A stretch of 64,000 nucleotides of DNA from Desulfopila sp. IMCC35008. Lineage in GTDB: Bacteria > Desulfobacterota > Desulfobulbia > Desulfobulbales > Desulfocapsaceae. How positions within the stretch are numbered: position 1 is the stretch's first letter; the number at the start of each line of letters is the position of its first letter. Shown here in pieces: positions 48,708-57,733 of the stretch. The stretch lies in the NCBI RefSeq assembly GCF_010646885.2, contig NZ_CP050700.1, forward strand, positions 3,932,501 to 3,996,500. Direction: 5' to 3'. Position numbers and translations under genes: made by a program. The notes beneath the pieces are model-generated. The model ran no database searches and was not told the DNA's origin. It saw nothing but the letters and a program-made list of their open reading frames with translations.

Positions 48708-48903
48708 TGAATCACCTTATGAAAATCGGAAATGGATAATTCCAGTCATCCTGGAAAAAGCATATCATTTCGAATCTGAACGAATTTACTACTTTTTCAG
48801 AATAACCTTAAGAAAAAAATGCAGGCCGGGCAGCCATTTCAGGTAAGCTGTAACGATATCCCGGCAATCCGCGGACAACAAGCGAACTGCCGGGAATCAT
48901 GTT

Positions 48904-49161
48904 TCAGGAGGATTCTTCTTCCGCCTTCTGCCTCATATCGTTGTAACTCTTGGACTGGGTGATCTTCTCACTGTTCAGCTTGTCGATTTCCTCTTTTGTC
49001 AGATGGAATTTTCCGCAGGCGGGACAGGTCGCATCGAATTCTTCACCAACAGCACGAGCCTTCAGCTCATCTATCGTCATGTGATCAACATACCCGCAAA
49101 CCCCCGAGGGGTTTTCTGCACGCACCTGAACACGTTTTCCCTTTACACTTCTTTGTGGCAT
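48904..49161 (-). CDS. Small CxxC protein of the hydrogenase locus
   Basis: 85 residues, basic N-terminus (PQRSVKGKRVQVRAEN), one CPAC pair near residue 46, a further single Cys (VCGY) near 22 and a charged C-terminal tail. It could bind zinc or a cluster. No family recognised. It lies between the hydrogenase large subunit and hypD in the same orientation, with CTCCTT-type SD complement just upstream, so a role in hydrogenase assembly is possible. Confidence 0.6.
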   Translation of the reverse strand: MPQRSVKGKRVQVRAENPSGVCGYVDHMTIDELKARAVGEEFDATCPACGKFHLTKEEIDKLNSEKITQSKSYNDMRQKAEEESS

Positions 49162-49314
49162 TATCTGCTCCTTATAAAGAACTTCTGTACATTTTCAGTG
49201 CTTCCTCAAGAGGAACTGTCCACATGCCGCGCTTACTATACCACTCTGCCCTATTTCATCATTAAAAAAAAATCGAGAAACAGGGTATATTACGACATCG
49301 TTCTGGACAGAGAA

Positions 49315-49344
49315 CAACAGGCGAATTCAGTCCTCCGCCTGTTG
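49315..49344 (-). terminator. Hairpin downstream of mvhA
   Basis: CAACAGGCG and CGCCTGTTG form a perfect 9-bp stem just after the mvhA stop. There is no T-run, so it may protect the transcript end instead of terminating. Confidence 0.4.
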
Positions 49345-49356
49345 CAGGACCTGCAG

Positions 49357-50805
49357 TTAATTTGTAAGTCTATCCACTTCATTGCCTTTGGCATCGATAA
49401 TGGAAACAGCTACTGGCACGCCGCCATCCAGGCGGTGGGTTGCGCAGGACATTCACGGGTCGTAGGCGCGGACCGCCATCTCCACCTGGTTGAGCAATCC
49501 TTCGTTGTAATTACCGTCCTTAATAAGTGAGGTAGCTGCCTGCTTTACACTCATATTCATTGGTGCGATATTGTGGGTGGTTCCCACAATCAGGTTGGCG
49601 CTCTCGATACAGCCGTTCTCATCGGTAACATAGTCATGAATGAGAGTTCCGCGCGGTGCCTCGACAATACCGACGCCGCGACCGGCTTTGGGCTCAACCT
49701 TGGCGCGCACATTGGGATCTGTTATCCCCTCCCACTGCAGGAGTTCAATGGTGCGTTCGCAGGCATAAACCATTTCTATAAGACGGGCGTAATGATAGAG
49801 CAGGGTCTGTTGGGCCGGCCGGCCAAACTGACTTCTGAACTGTTCCAACGCTTCCTGGGCCTTCGGGGTGGCCATCTTGTCGCAAACGTTGATTCTCGCC
49901 AGCGTGTTGGAGCGGTAGATCCCGCGAGGAGCCTCAAGGCTCAGGTCAAAACCCTCCCCCCACGACTTGGCATACGGCATTTTTGAATATGCCCATGGCT
50001 CAACGTGCTCACCGAGATAGTTGGCATATTCCTCACCTTCAAAATCGACATAACTGCCGTCAGGCTTCATCAACCGTTGCTTACCGTCATAGATTCTGAG
50101 TGAGCCATCTTCACGATCAACCGTGCCCAGGAAGCCTGTCGTGATATTACCAAGCTCACTGATAACGTCCATATACTTGGAAAAGACGTTATTGATTGCA
50201 AAATCAAGAGAATAGAGGGCAAAATCAAGCAAAGTCCGGGTTTCTGTCAACAAAGTCTGACGCTCATCTTCGAGCAGTGGCTTGGAAAATCCACCGGTTA
50301 CACCGGCGATCGGGTGAATTGCCTTCCCGGCAAAACGTTCCAGCATCATCTGACCAAGCTGGCGCATCTTGACTACCTGAGCAGCCAGCTCCGGGGCAGC
50401 CTTGGCGACACCGATAACATTACGTACTGAATAGTCCGCATCAGGCCCCAGCACAAAGTCCGGTGAGGCCAGAAAAAAGAAATGCAGGATCTTGTCGTTA
50501 ATATGAGCCATGACCTGGCACAGCTCACGCAATTTATGACCGGTGGGAGTCGGCGTGACACCGAAAGCGCCATCTACCGCCTTATTGGATGCCAGATGAT
50601 GCATCCACGGACAGATACCGCAGATTCGGTTGACGATCCGCGGGACTTCTTCCGCTGGCCGTCCCTCAATGAATTTCTCGAATCCCCGCAGAGACTGAAT
50701 GTGGAGGAATGCATCTTCCACATTGCCACCATCATCAAGATGAATGGCAATTTTCGCGTGTCCTTCAATGCGGGAAACTGGAGCGATGTTCAATACAGTT
50801 CCCAT
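49357..50805 (-). CDS. mvhA: [NiFeSe]-type Mvh/Vhu hydrogenase large subunit (selenoprotein)
   Basis: Group 3c-type hydrogenase catalytic subunit, 482 residues when the UGA at 49453-49455 is read as selenocysteine (Sec451). The N-terminal nickel motif is RICGICPWMHH; the C-terminal motif reads DP-Sec-MSCATH, where other large subunits have DPCxxCxxH. Stopping at the UGA would remove the two C-terminal nickel ligands, so the read-through form is the functional one. A tail of about 27 residues follows the His and should be cut by the maturation protease encoded at the head of the operon. The ATG at 50805 has GGAGG upstream and lies 1 nt after the mvhG stop. A SECIS-like hairpin lies 17 nt after the UGA. 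Confidence 0.95.
49421..49435 (-). promoter_or_regulatory. SECIS-like hairpin of mvhA
   Basis: Minus strand CCGCC-TGGAT-GGCGG: a perfect 5-bp stem with loop UGGAU. The loop begins 22 nt after the UGA at 49453-49455, inside the bacterial SECIS range. Confidence 0.85.
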
Positions 50806-50806
50806 C

Positions 50807-51751
50807 TTATGCTTCCTCCTTAACAACCTTTTTGCGGGCCGGTTTCAACAATCCATGAGCGCCGGAAAAACGCAGTATGGAACGCCTGTCGATAACCGAC
50901 TTGTAATCAATACCGTTACTGGCCAGTGCATTCATCATGTCGAGCAACTGGTTTCCATCCTTACGTACGGGACCGAAGCAGCCTCGACAGGGAACACGAG
51001 CGGAAATACAGCTCGGTGCCTCACCGCGTGTACAGCCAGCCGCAGTAACCGGACCAAGACAGAGGTATCCCTGCTCCAGCAGACAACGCATCTGGTCGAT
51101 GGGCTTATCAGCCTTATAATCGGCATTGGTGATAAATCTCTTTAACTCGGAAAGTTCTCCCTTTCCTTCCCGCTGCGTCGGACAGGTATCGCAGACGCTC
51201 TTTCCCGGCAGAACCGGATCTCTCCCTTCGAGCAGAGAGACAATAACTTCTGCAATATGTGCCGGATTAGGCGGACACCCGGGCAACTGCATATCAATTT
51301 TGACTTTTTCATCACAAGCATACACCCTGTCAAGCGGAGCCGGGACTTCGATGGTGGGTATCTCCGCCCCGGGATCCGTCGTGTGTGTCTGGAAGATCTC
51401 CTCCCAGCTCTCTTTGAGGTCCTGGCCGTTCATCAGCGCCGGGATACCGCCATGAGTGGCGCAGGAACCTAGCGCGATCAGTACATCACATTTGTCGCGC
51501 ATCTCTTCGAGCACCTCAAGATGCTCATGATTACTCACACCACCGGTTACAATACCGACAGTTGCCTTGGGAATCTCAAGTACGGTGCCTTCACCGGTCT
51601 GGCCGAAATACTTGTGGTCCATCAGTACCGGGGCATGCACAATATCGAGCGCCTCGGTAATGAGGGGCAAGAGGTCCTCACCGATGTTGAGAATCGCTAT
51701 TTCGCATCCGGAACAGGATCCGAGCCATTCAAGTGCAGTGGTTACTCCCAT
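50807..51751 (-). CDS. mvhG: Mvh hydrogenase small subunit
   Basis: 314 residues. Electron-transfer subunit with three predicted iron-sulfur clusters: proximal CSGCE near residue 13 plus GSCATHGG and LPGCPP, and a C-terminal cysteine-rich region (GYLCLGPVTAAGCTRG, CRGCFGP). No Tat signal, so it is cytoplasmic, as expected for group 3c. AAGGAGG lies just upstream. It passes electrons from the [NiFeSe] site to MvhD. It overlaps none of its neighbours but is separated from them by only 1 and 11 nt. Confidence 0.95.
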   Translation of the reverse strand: MGVTTALEWLGSCSGCEIAILNIGEDLLPLITEALDIVHAPVLMDHKYFGQTGEGTVLEIPKATVGIVTGGVSNHEHLEVLEEMRDKCDVLIALGSCATHGGIPALMNGQDLKESWEEIFQTHTTDPGAEIPTIEVPAPLDRVYACDEKVKIDMQLPGCPPNPAHIAEVIVSLLEGRDPVLPGKSVCDTCPTQREGKGELSELKRFITNADYKADKPIDQMRCLLEQGYLCLGPVTAAGCTRGEAPSCISARVPCRGCFGPVRKDGNQLLDMMNALASNGIDYKSVIDRRSILRFSGAHGLLKPARKKVVKEEA

Positions 51752-51762
51752 AACAACCTCCT

Positions 51763-52182
51763 TTATGCCGCCTCGGCATCATGACTGTTAAGAGGGCCCA
51801 GCTGCTTGATGGTCTTTGTCATAGAGGTCACAGCCTCGACAAATTTATCCGGCTCTGCTGAAGAAACCCAGGTTATCTTAAACCTCTCACTCTCGTATCC
51901 GAAATCCTCCAACAGTTCGTTGATCATGTCGGAACGGTTCATCGCAATATAATTACCATCCAGGTAATGACATTCACCGAGGTGTCAACCGAGTACCATG
52001 ACCCCGTCGGCACCTTGGCCGAGAGCATCCAGGACATGCTCGGGATGAACCATCCCCGAACACATCACCCTTATGATCCGCACATTATGCGGATACTGCA
52101 TTCTGGAAATACCCGCAAGATCAGCAGCGGCGTAGGAGCACCAGTTGCAGCAGAAGGCAATGATTTTTGGCTCAAAACTCAT
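51763..52182 (-). CDS. mvhD: Selenocysteine-containing MvhD/VhuD electron-transfer subunit
   Basis: 139 residues when UGA 51985-51987 is read as Sec66; a caller would report only 65 residues. MvhD carries a [2Fe-2S] cluster and links the hydrogenase to HdrA. The first cysteines are in CCNWCSY; the UGA falls in GVMVLG-Sec-HLGECHY where the family has VLGCHxGxCHY, so Sec replaces a probable cluster ligand. The remainder ([24 protein letters not shown]) is a normal MvhD C-terminus. ATG at 52182 with AGGAG. A SECIS-like stem-loop follows the UGA. VhuD of Methanococcus is a known selenoprotein of the same family. Confidence 0.95.
51952..51968 (-). promoter_or_regulatory. SECIS-like hairpin of mvhD
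   Basis: Minus strand ATTACC-TGGAT-GGTAAT: perfect 6-bp stem, loop UGGAU beginning 22 nt after the UGA. The same loop and spacing as in mvhA. Confidence 0.87.
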
Positions 52183-52290
52183 TTGATCTACTCCTTGTTA
52201 CGTTGACGTAGCGTTAACGTGTTAATCTATCTTTTCAGCAACTCCTGACCATACCGGGGAAACTGATGTTCCCCGGCTGTCGAGTCACGA

Positions 52291-55200
52291 TCAAACGGCG
52301 AGTGCCGCCTGAATCTGGCTGCTGATCTGCTTCATGGTAAACCCTGCTACGGCCACACCACGTTTCGGGCAGGTTCCCTGGCAAAGGCCGCAGCCCTTAC
52401 ACTTGGCCTTGTTAACGGCGATAATCCTGTTTGAGGTCCCTTCGTCACTGGACTCCACAAGGGAAATAGCACCATAGGGACAGACATCTATGCAGAGTGC
52501 ACAACCGTCACAATTGGTCTTATCAACAGTAGCTTTGATAGCGTCAAGCGACACCTCTGTCTTAGAGAGCAGAGTCGCTGCCCTTGACGAAGCCGCAAGT
52601 GCCTGGGCCACAGACTCTTCCATTGGTTTCGGGTAATGGGCAAGACCGGCTACAAACATTCCGTCTGTAGAGAAATCTACCGGGCGCAGTTTGGCATGGG
52701 CTTCCAGGAAGAAACCATCGCCATCAACCGGCACCTTAAACAACTGAGCAAGCTGCTTGGCATCATCCTTGGGTCGAATTGCGCTGGCCAGGATCACCAT
52801 ATCCGCCTTGATCTTCAGTGGACGGTGGAGAACATGATCCCATACCTGGACATCAATAATATCTCCACTCTCCTCTACAAGTGGCTTTCCATGCAGTTCA
52901 TAGTTAATAAAAATAATGCCCATCTTGCGCGCCTGGCGATACAATGCCTCACGCTCGCCATAGGTACGCATATCCCGGTAAAGGATGTAAATATTGCGTT
53001 TCGGGTCTTCTTTCTTCAGTTCAATTGCTGTCTGGACCGAGTGGGTACAACAGACCTTGGAACAGTAGTTGCTTTCGCCTTCACGAGAACCGACACATTG
53101 AATAAAGACAAGGGTATTGGCCTTGCTGACATGTTTTTCCTTCAGCTCATGAAGCTTATCGAACTCGATAGAAAGAACAACTTTCTTTATTTCCCTGTAC
53201 CCATACTCGTCGGGAGGGTAGATAGAACCACCAGTGGCGATAATCCCGACACCATGTTCGATGGTCTTGGTCAGGCCATCCTTGGTCTTGATGGACGTCC
53301 TGAAATTACCGACAAAACCGTCCACTTTGCTAACCTCAAACTCCTTGTGGATGATGATTTTCTCATTCCAGACCACCTTGTCGATCAGCTTGCTCACCTT
53401 GCTCGGAATATGTTCACCGGACCAGGTTTCCCGTAAATGCAGGGCATTGCCTCCAAGGGTATCTGTCTTTTCGACGAGGTGTACCTCGAATCCCTGCTCG
53501 GCGAGATTGAGAGCAGAAGTCATACCGGACACACCGCCACCGACGACAAGAGCCTTCTGGGTAATCTGTACCTCGATCGGCTTGAGTGCAGCCCCGTAGG
53601 TGACCTTTGCCGCAGCCATACGGACCAGGTCCTTGGCCTTGGCTGTTGCCATTTTGGGATTATCGGTATGAACCCAGGAACCATGATTCCTGATATTGGC
53701 CATCTCAATCAGGTATTCATTAAGCCCTGCCGCTTTGAGTGTCTCACGAAACAGCGGTTCGTGCGTTCTCGGGGTACAGGCGGCTACAACAATCCTGTTG
53801 AGATTCTGTTCCCTGATTCGCTTGACGATCATATCCTGCGTGTCCTGGGAACAGGAGAACAGGTTTCGCTCGGTGTAGACCACATTCGGAAGCGTCGCAG
53901 CATATTCCTGTACCGCCTCAACATCAATGGTACCGGCGATATTGGACCCGCAGTGGCACACAAAGATGCCCAAACGGGGATCTTCACCACAAACATCTTT
54001 TTCATCCGGAAAGGTCGCTTCCGTTGATAGCTCATGGCGTGACGGGGACAGCAGTTCGCCAACCGCAGCGGCGGCGGCGGAACCTTCCACAACAGATTGC
54101 GGGATATCTTTCGGCCCGGCAAATGCACCGCAGGTAAACACACCTTCCCGTGAGGTCTGGACCGGTGCGAAATCCGATGTTGCGGCAAACCTGTCCTGGG
54201 TCAGCTTGATACCGGTTGTCTCGGCCAGTTGCAGGGTTTTCTTGTCTGTCTGCAAACCGACGGACAGTACGACCATGTCGTAAAATTCTTCTATCTGACG
54301 GCCTTCCTCATTCACATAACTGAGACGTAGATCCCCCGCCTCATTGGCAGGCTCAACACCATTGACCTTACAGCGGACAAAGCGGACACCGGACTCACTC
54401 TTGGCACGATCCATATAGCGGTCGAAATCCTTGCCGTGCGTACGCATATCCATATAGAAGATAGAAGTGGACAGACCGGGTACATGGTCTTTTGCAATAA
54501 CCGCTTCCTTGATAGCGTACATACAGCAGACAGACGAACAGTAACCATTGCCACAAAGGTTCTCATCACGGGAACCAACACACTGGAGGAAGGCAATCTT
54601 GTTGGCAGCCTTGCCATCAGAAGGACGGATAAGGTGTCCCTCGGTGGGGCCTGAGGCGGAGAGATACCGTTCAAGCTGCATGGCGGTAACAACATTGGGG
54701 TAGTTCCCATATCCCCACACCTCGGCATCCGTTGGATCATACGGCTCAAAACCGGGAGCCAGTACAACAGCGCCCACATTGATCGCATGAATCTTTTCAG
54801 TGTCGTGATAGTTAATTGCCCCGGCATCACAGACCTTCTCGCACATACCGCATTTACCCTTGGTAATCATGATGCAGTTGTCCGGATCGATCTGGTACTT
54901 AAGCGGTACCGCCTGGGCGTATTTTACATAGATAGCCTTGCGTTTTCCGGTGGAGGCATCGTACTCGCTGTCCACCTTCTTGGGACATTTTTCGGTACAG
55001 GCCCCACAGGCAATACATTTATCCACATCCACATAGCGTGGAGCTTCTTTTACAGTTACAGTGAAATCTCCCGCATCACCATCGATGGCGGTAACTTCAC
55101 TGAGCGTCATCAGTTTTATATTTAAGTGCCGACCGCACTCAACCAGTTTTGGCGCGATGATTCACATCGAGCAGTCATTGGTCGGGAAGGTCTTATCGAG

Positions 55201-55344
55201 CTGGGCCATGGCCCCGCCGATAGCACCTGTCTTCTCAATCAGGTAGACGTAGTATCCGGCATCAGCGAGGTCGAGTGCGGTCTGCATGCCAGTAACACCG
55301 CCTCCCACAACCATAACCGAACCGATTTTTTTCTTTTCAGGCAT
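52291..55344 (-). CDS. hdrA: Tandem HdrA-type flavoprotein (selenoprotein)
   Basis: 1017 residues when UGA 55162-55164 is read as Sec61. Cytoplasmic FAD/iron-sulfur core of a flavin-bifurcating complex. Two HdrA modules lie in tandem. Module 1 (about 1-430): [20 protein letters not shown] (Cys in most HdrA), two ferredoxin-like clusters ([21 protein letters not shown]). Module 2 (about 440-1017): [11 protein letters not shown], no Sec/Cys motif, and a C-terminal 2[4Fe-4S] ferredoxin ([24 protein letters not shown]). Without read-through, the product would lose its first FAD glycine motif. The ATG at 55344 has GAGGAG. Neighbours indicate electrons enter from MvhAGD. Confidence 0.95.
55122..55142 (-). 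promoter_or_regulatory. SECIS-like hairpin of hdrA
   Basis: Minus strand TTGAGTGC-GGTCG-GCACTTAA: 8-bp stem (one G-U pair) with loop GGUCG beginning 27 nt after the UGA. Loop GGUC is like that of the E. coli fdhF element. Confidence 0.87.
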
Positions 55345-55439
55345 TATGTGCTTTCTCCTCTCAATCTATTTTTCATGAGCACCCCGTGACCGTCGGGATT
55401 CCCACTTCAGCTCTATTCCTGCTCAAGCCGTAACTTCTG

Positions 55440-56891
55440 TTATTGCTTGTTGGGGAGAATGAGCGAATCCGCAACCAGTTCCCAAAGATACTTCACCTCA
55501 ATATTGAGATCGTACTCTTTGTTCAGCGATTTCATCAGCTGATCGCGGCAGTTATGGCACGGTGCGATGACAAGCTTTGCTCCGGACTCTTCTATTTGCC
55601 GGGCCTTAATACGACCGTAGTACACACGCTCATCGGCATATGGCATTGCCCAGGCTCCACCACCGGCACCACAGCAGTAGGCGCCGTTTCGATTGGGATT
55701 CAATTCACGGAGATCGTCGGCACAGGCCCCGGCCACCAGACGCCCTTCTTCAAAATAGCCCTTGCCGAATGCCTTCAGCGATTTTCTACCGTAATTGCAT
55801 GGATCGTGATACACCACCGGCATCTCATGTACGGACTTATCAAGCTGGATCTTGCCTTCATTGATGTATTCGAGCAGCAGGTCGAATACGGTCATGATCT
55901 TGAATTCGTTCAGTGCTTCAGGAAACCACTTGTTCAACCCGGACCGGGTTGCAAAATAGGCGTGGCCTCACTCGGGTAGCAGGAGAATTTTACAATTCAA
56001 CCTGCGCATGTTATCGACGATGCGCCCGACAACGATTTTCATGGCATCATCATCACCGGAAAACAGTCCCCAGTTCACACCTTCCCAGTGTTCGGAAGAG
56101 ATGGTCCAGGATTCACCGGCAGAATAAAAGATCTTCCACCACCACTTCATGTCGTCCGGTTCGGCGAACGGTTCTTTTGAGTTGACCGTTACAAGTACCC
56201 TCGCACCATTCACATCAATGGGGGTCTTGAAACCGGGGCAGCTCTCCTCGGCAAGTTCTTCGCCAAGATCCTCACAGAGGAACACGAAATCGTCCTTAGG
56301 AATACCCAGGTTGTTGCCGCGCTCCAGGCACATCTGCACACCTTTGTGGATGGGACCGGGAACAAGGTCTCTCTCCCGGGCGCCGCGTATCTTGCGCATC
56401 AAACCGATAATCTGGATATTGGCCGGACATGCCTCTTCACATTTTCCACACATGGTGCATTTCCAGGGCCAGGTTGACTCCAACAGTTCCTGGTCCATGC
56501 CAAGGACTGCCATGCGTACAATCTTGCGTGGATCAAGTCCACTCACACCCGAGATGGGGCAGGCACTGGCACACGAGCCGCAGGTCAAACATGCGTCACC
56601 CATGGAAGCATCAACAACAAACTGACTGCTGGTTTCACCGAGTACCAATGGTTCCACATCCTGCTTTTCAATCTGCTTGACCGTTTTCAGATCGACATGA
56701 CTGGATGGGCGAACCAGCGGTTCCCTGCCAAATTTGTCGCAAAGAGCCTGGTAGTCCTGGAATTTCATAAGATACTTACGCCCCGGTCCTTCCTTTGCAG
56801 GCAGGGTACCGGCGTTAATCCAGTTTCTTATGGTATTCCGATGTACTCCGAACTCCTCCGCCATTTCACTGACTTTAAATTCGTACATCAT
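55440..56891 (-). CDS. HTH-fused HdrD-like iron-sulfur protein (selenoprotein)
   Basis: 483 residues when UGA 55968-55970 is read as Sec308. Three parts: an excisionase/MerR-type HTH (about 1-50, VSEMAEEFGVHRNTIRNWI), a HdrC-like pair of [4Fe-4S] motifs (about 95-160, CLTCGSCASACP and CTMCGKCEEACP), and a HdrB/D-like CCG region (about 205-483). The UGA falls in LLPE-Sec-GHAYFATRSG, where relatives have PECGHA. The last CCG domain is complete: HDPCNYG, YCCGAGGG, CHNC. It probably replaces separate HdrB and HdrC subunits. The ATG at 56891 is set by GAGG 9 nt upstream and lies 11 nt after the protease stop. A DNA-binding domain on such a redox protein is unusual. Confidence 0.92.
55935..55951 (-). 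promoter_or_regulatory. SECIS-like hairpin of the HdrD-like gene
   Basis: Minus strand CAACCC-GGTCC-GGGTTG: perfect 6-bp stem, loop GGUCC beginning 22 nt after the UGA. Confidence 0.87.
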
Positions 56892-56902
56892 TAACAATCA
56901 CC

Positions 56903-57397
56903 TCACTTACATTGTTCTGAAAGAATGCGAACAACCTCTTCACATGCTGTATTGACCGCATCAGACATGGCTGGTGTCAGTCCCGGAGTAATCTCTTCCG
57001 GTATATATTCAACCTGCCCCGCGAGAATGATCACACGGATGCCGGTATGTTGCTCTAGTTCCTGAAGTAGGTTTACAGTAGGAAACTGATGAAGGGAAAA
57101 GTCATGGATTTTCTGGGCCGGGATATCATTCGGGTTAATAGTGAATACATCTCCCGGTTCTTTATTGGGAAAGTCGACCGCATCGAGTATAATTATATTT
57201 TGGGGTCGGATCTCCTCGGCAAGCAGGTAGTCAAACAGGTATTCACGGATGCCGGTATCAGCATCGATAGTCTGAACATCCTGGGGCAAATCATAATCGT
57301 TTTGCAGTTTTGCGACGACTTCCGGACCAAAGCCGTCATCGCCCATCACAATATTACCGCAGCCGAAAATTACCGTTGTGGGTACGTTCTTATTCAT
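56903..57397 (-). CDS. Hydrogenase maturation endopeptidase (HyaD/HycI/FrhD type)
   Basis: 164 residues. Nickel-dependent protease that trims the C-terminus of the hydrogenase large subunit after metal insertion. Family motifs: FGCGNIVMGDDGFGPEV at the N-terminus with the nickel-binding Asp/Glu, IDADTG, IIILDAVDF and the HQF segment with a conserved His. The start at 57397 (ATG, AGAGG upstream) is preferred over an in-frame GTG at 57433. First gene of the operon; its substrate is MvhA, which has a predicted tail after DP-Sec-MSCATH. Confidence 0.92.
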   Translation of the reverse strand: MNKNVPTTVIFGCGNIVMGDDGFGPEVVAKLQNDYDLPQDVQTIDADTGIREYLFDYLLAEEIRPQNIIILDAVDFPNKEPGDVFTINPNDIPAQKIHDFSLHQFPTVNLLQELEQHTGIRVIILAGQVEYIPEEITPGLTPAMSDAVNTACEEVVRILSEQCK

Positions 57398-57586
57398 TGT
57401 GCGAAATGTGCCTCTATTTGAAGATTTACGCACAAACTACCATTCGCACCCGCCAACTTCAAGGGATTATTTTTCAACCAATTGTGCGTGACCACCTAAG
57501 CGTCTGTATTTAATAGTGATATTTTTCCTGTTTTTAGAAACCACGTTTCCACCTTCTCCACAAAGTGGCACATAAGCGCCCAAACA

Positions 57587-57618
57587 TTGTGTTAGTAAAC
57601 ACACATTTAGATATCTAA
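57587..57618. promoter_or_regulatory. Possible Rex-like operator and 12-bp palindrome upstream of the Hdr operon
   Basis: TTGTG-N8-CACAC at 57587-57604 matches the Rex consensus TTGTG-N8-CACAA except for the last base, and the inner GTGTT-AGTA-AACAC is perfectly palindromic. Adjacent is TTAGATATCTAA (57607-57618), a perfect palindrome. They lie about 190 nt upstream of the first gene. Rex senses NADH/NAD+ and controls energy genes in sulfate reducers. The match is by eye. Confidence 0.4.
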
Positions 57619-57673
57619 TCAGCACACCTCCCTCACCAATCCCCCCCTCTTACTCAACAAGATCAACAAAAAA

Positions 57674-57704
57674 GGCCCCGCAGAAATTTCTGCGGGGCCT
57701 TTTT
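57674..57704. terminator. Terminator downstream of galE
   Basis: GGCCCCGCAGAAA / TTTCTGCGGGGCC, perfect 13-bp stem with A-run and T-run on either side, able to work in both directions. Confidence 0.92.
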
Positions 57705-57733
57705 ACGTCATCATAAACCTCTCTGTCCAGGCG

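Noticed and set aside
49003..49530. 175-residue plus-strand open frame
   Set aside because: Overlaps the end of mvhA and the small CxxC gene on the other strand; not protein-like.
52636..53436. 266-residue plus-strand open frame
   Set aside because: It lies wholly inside hdrA on the opposite strand, has no SD-linked context and no recognisable family.
49453..55970. Reading mvhA, mvhD, hdrA and the HdrD-like gene as truncated pseudogenes or as eight separate short genes
   Set aside because: All four breaks are single UGA codons at conserved Cys positions with SECIS-like hairpins and intact frames beyond; random decay would not give this pattern.
57560..57585. Sigma-54 promoter (TGGCAC) near the Hdr operon
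   Set aside because: It is on the plus strand, away from the operon direction, and the -12 GC is not at the right distance.
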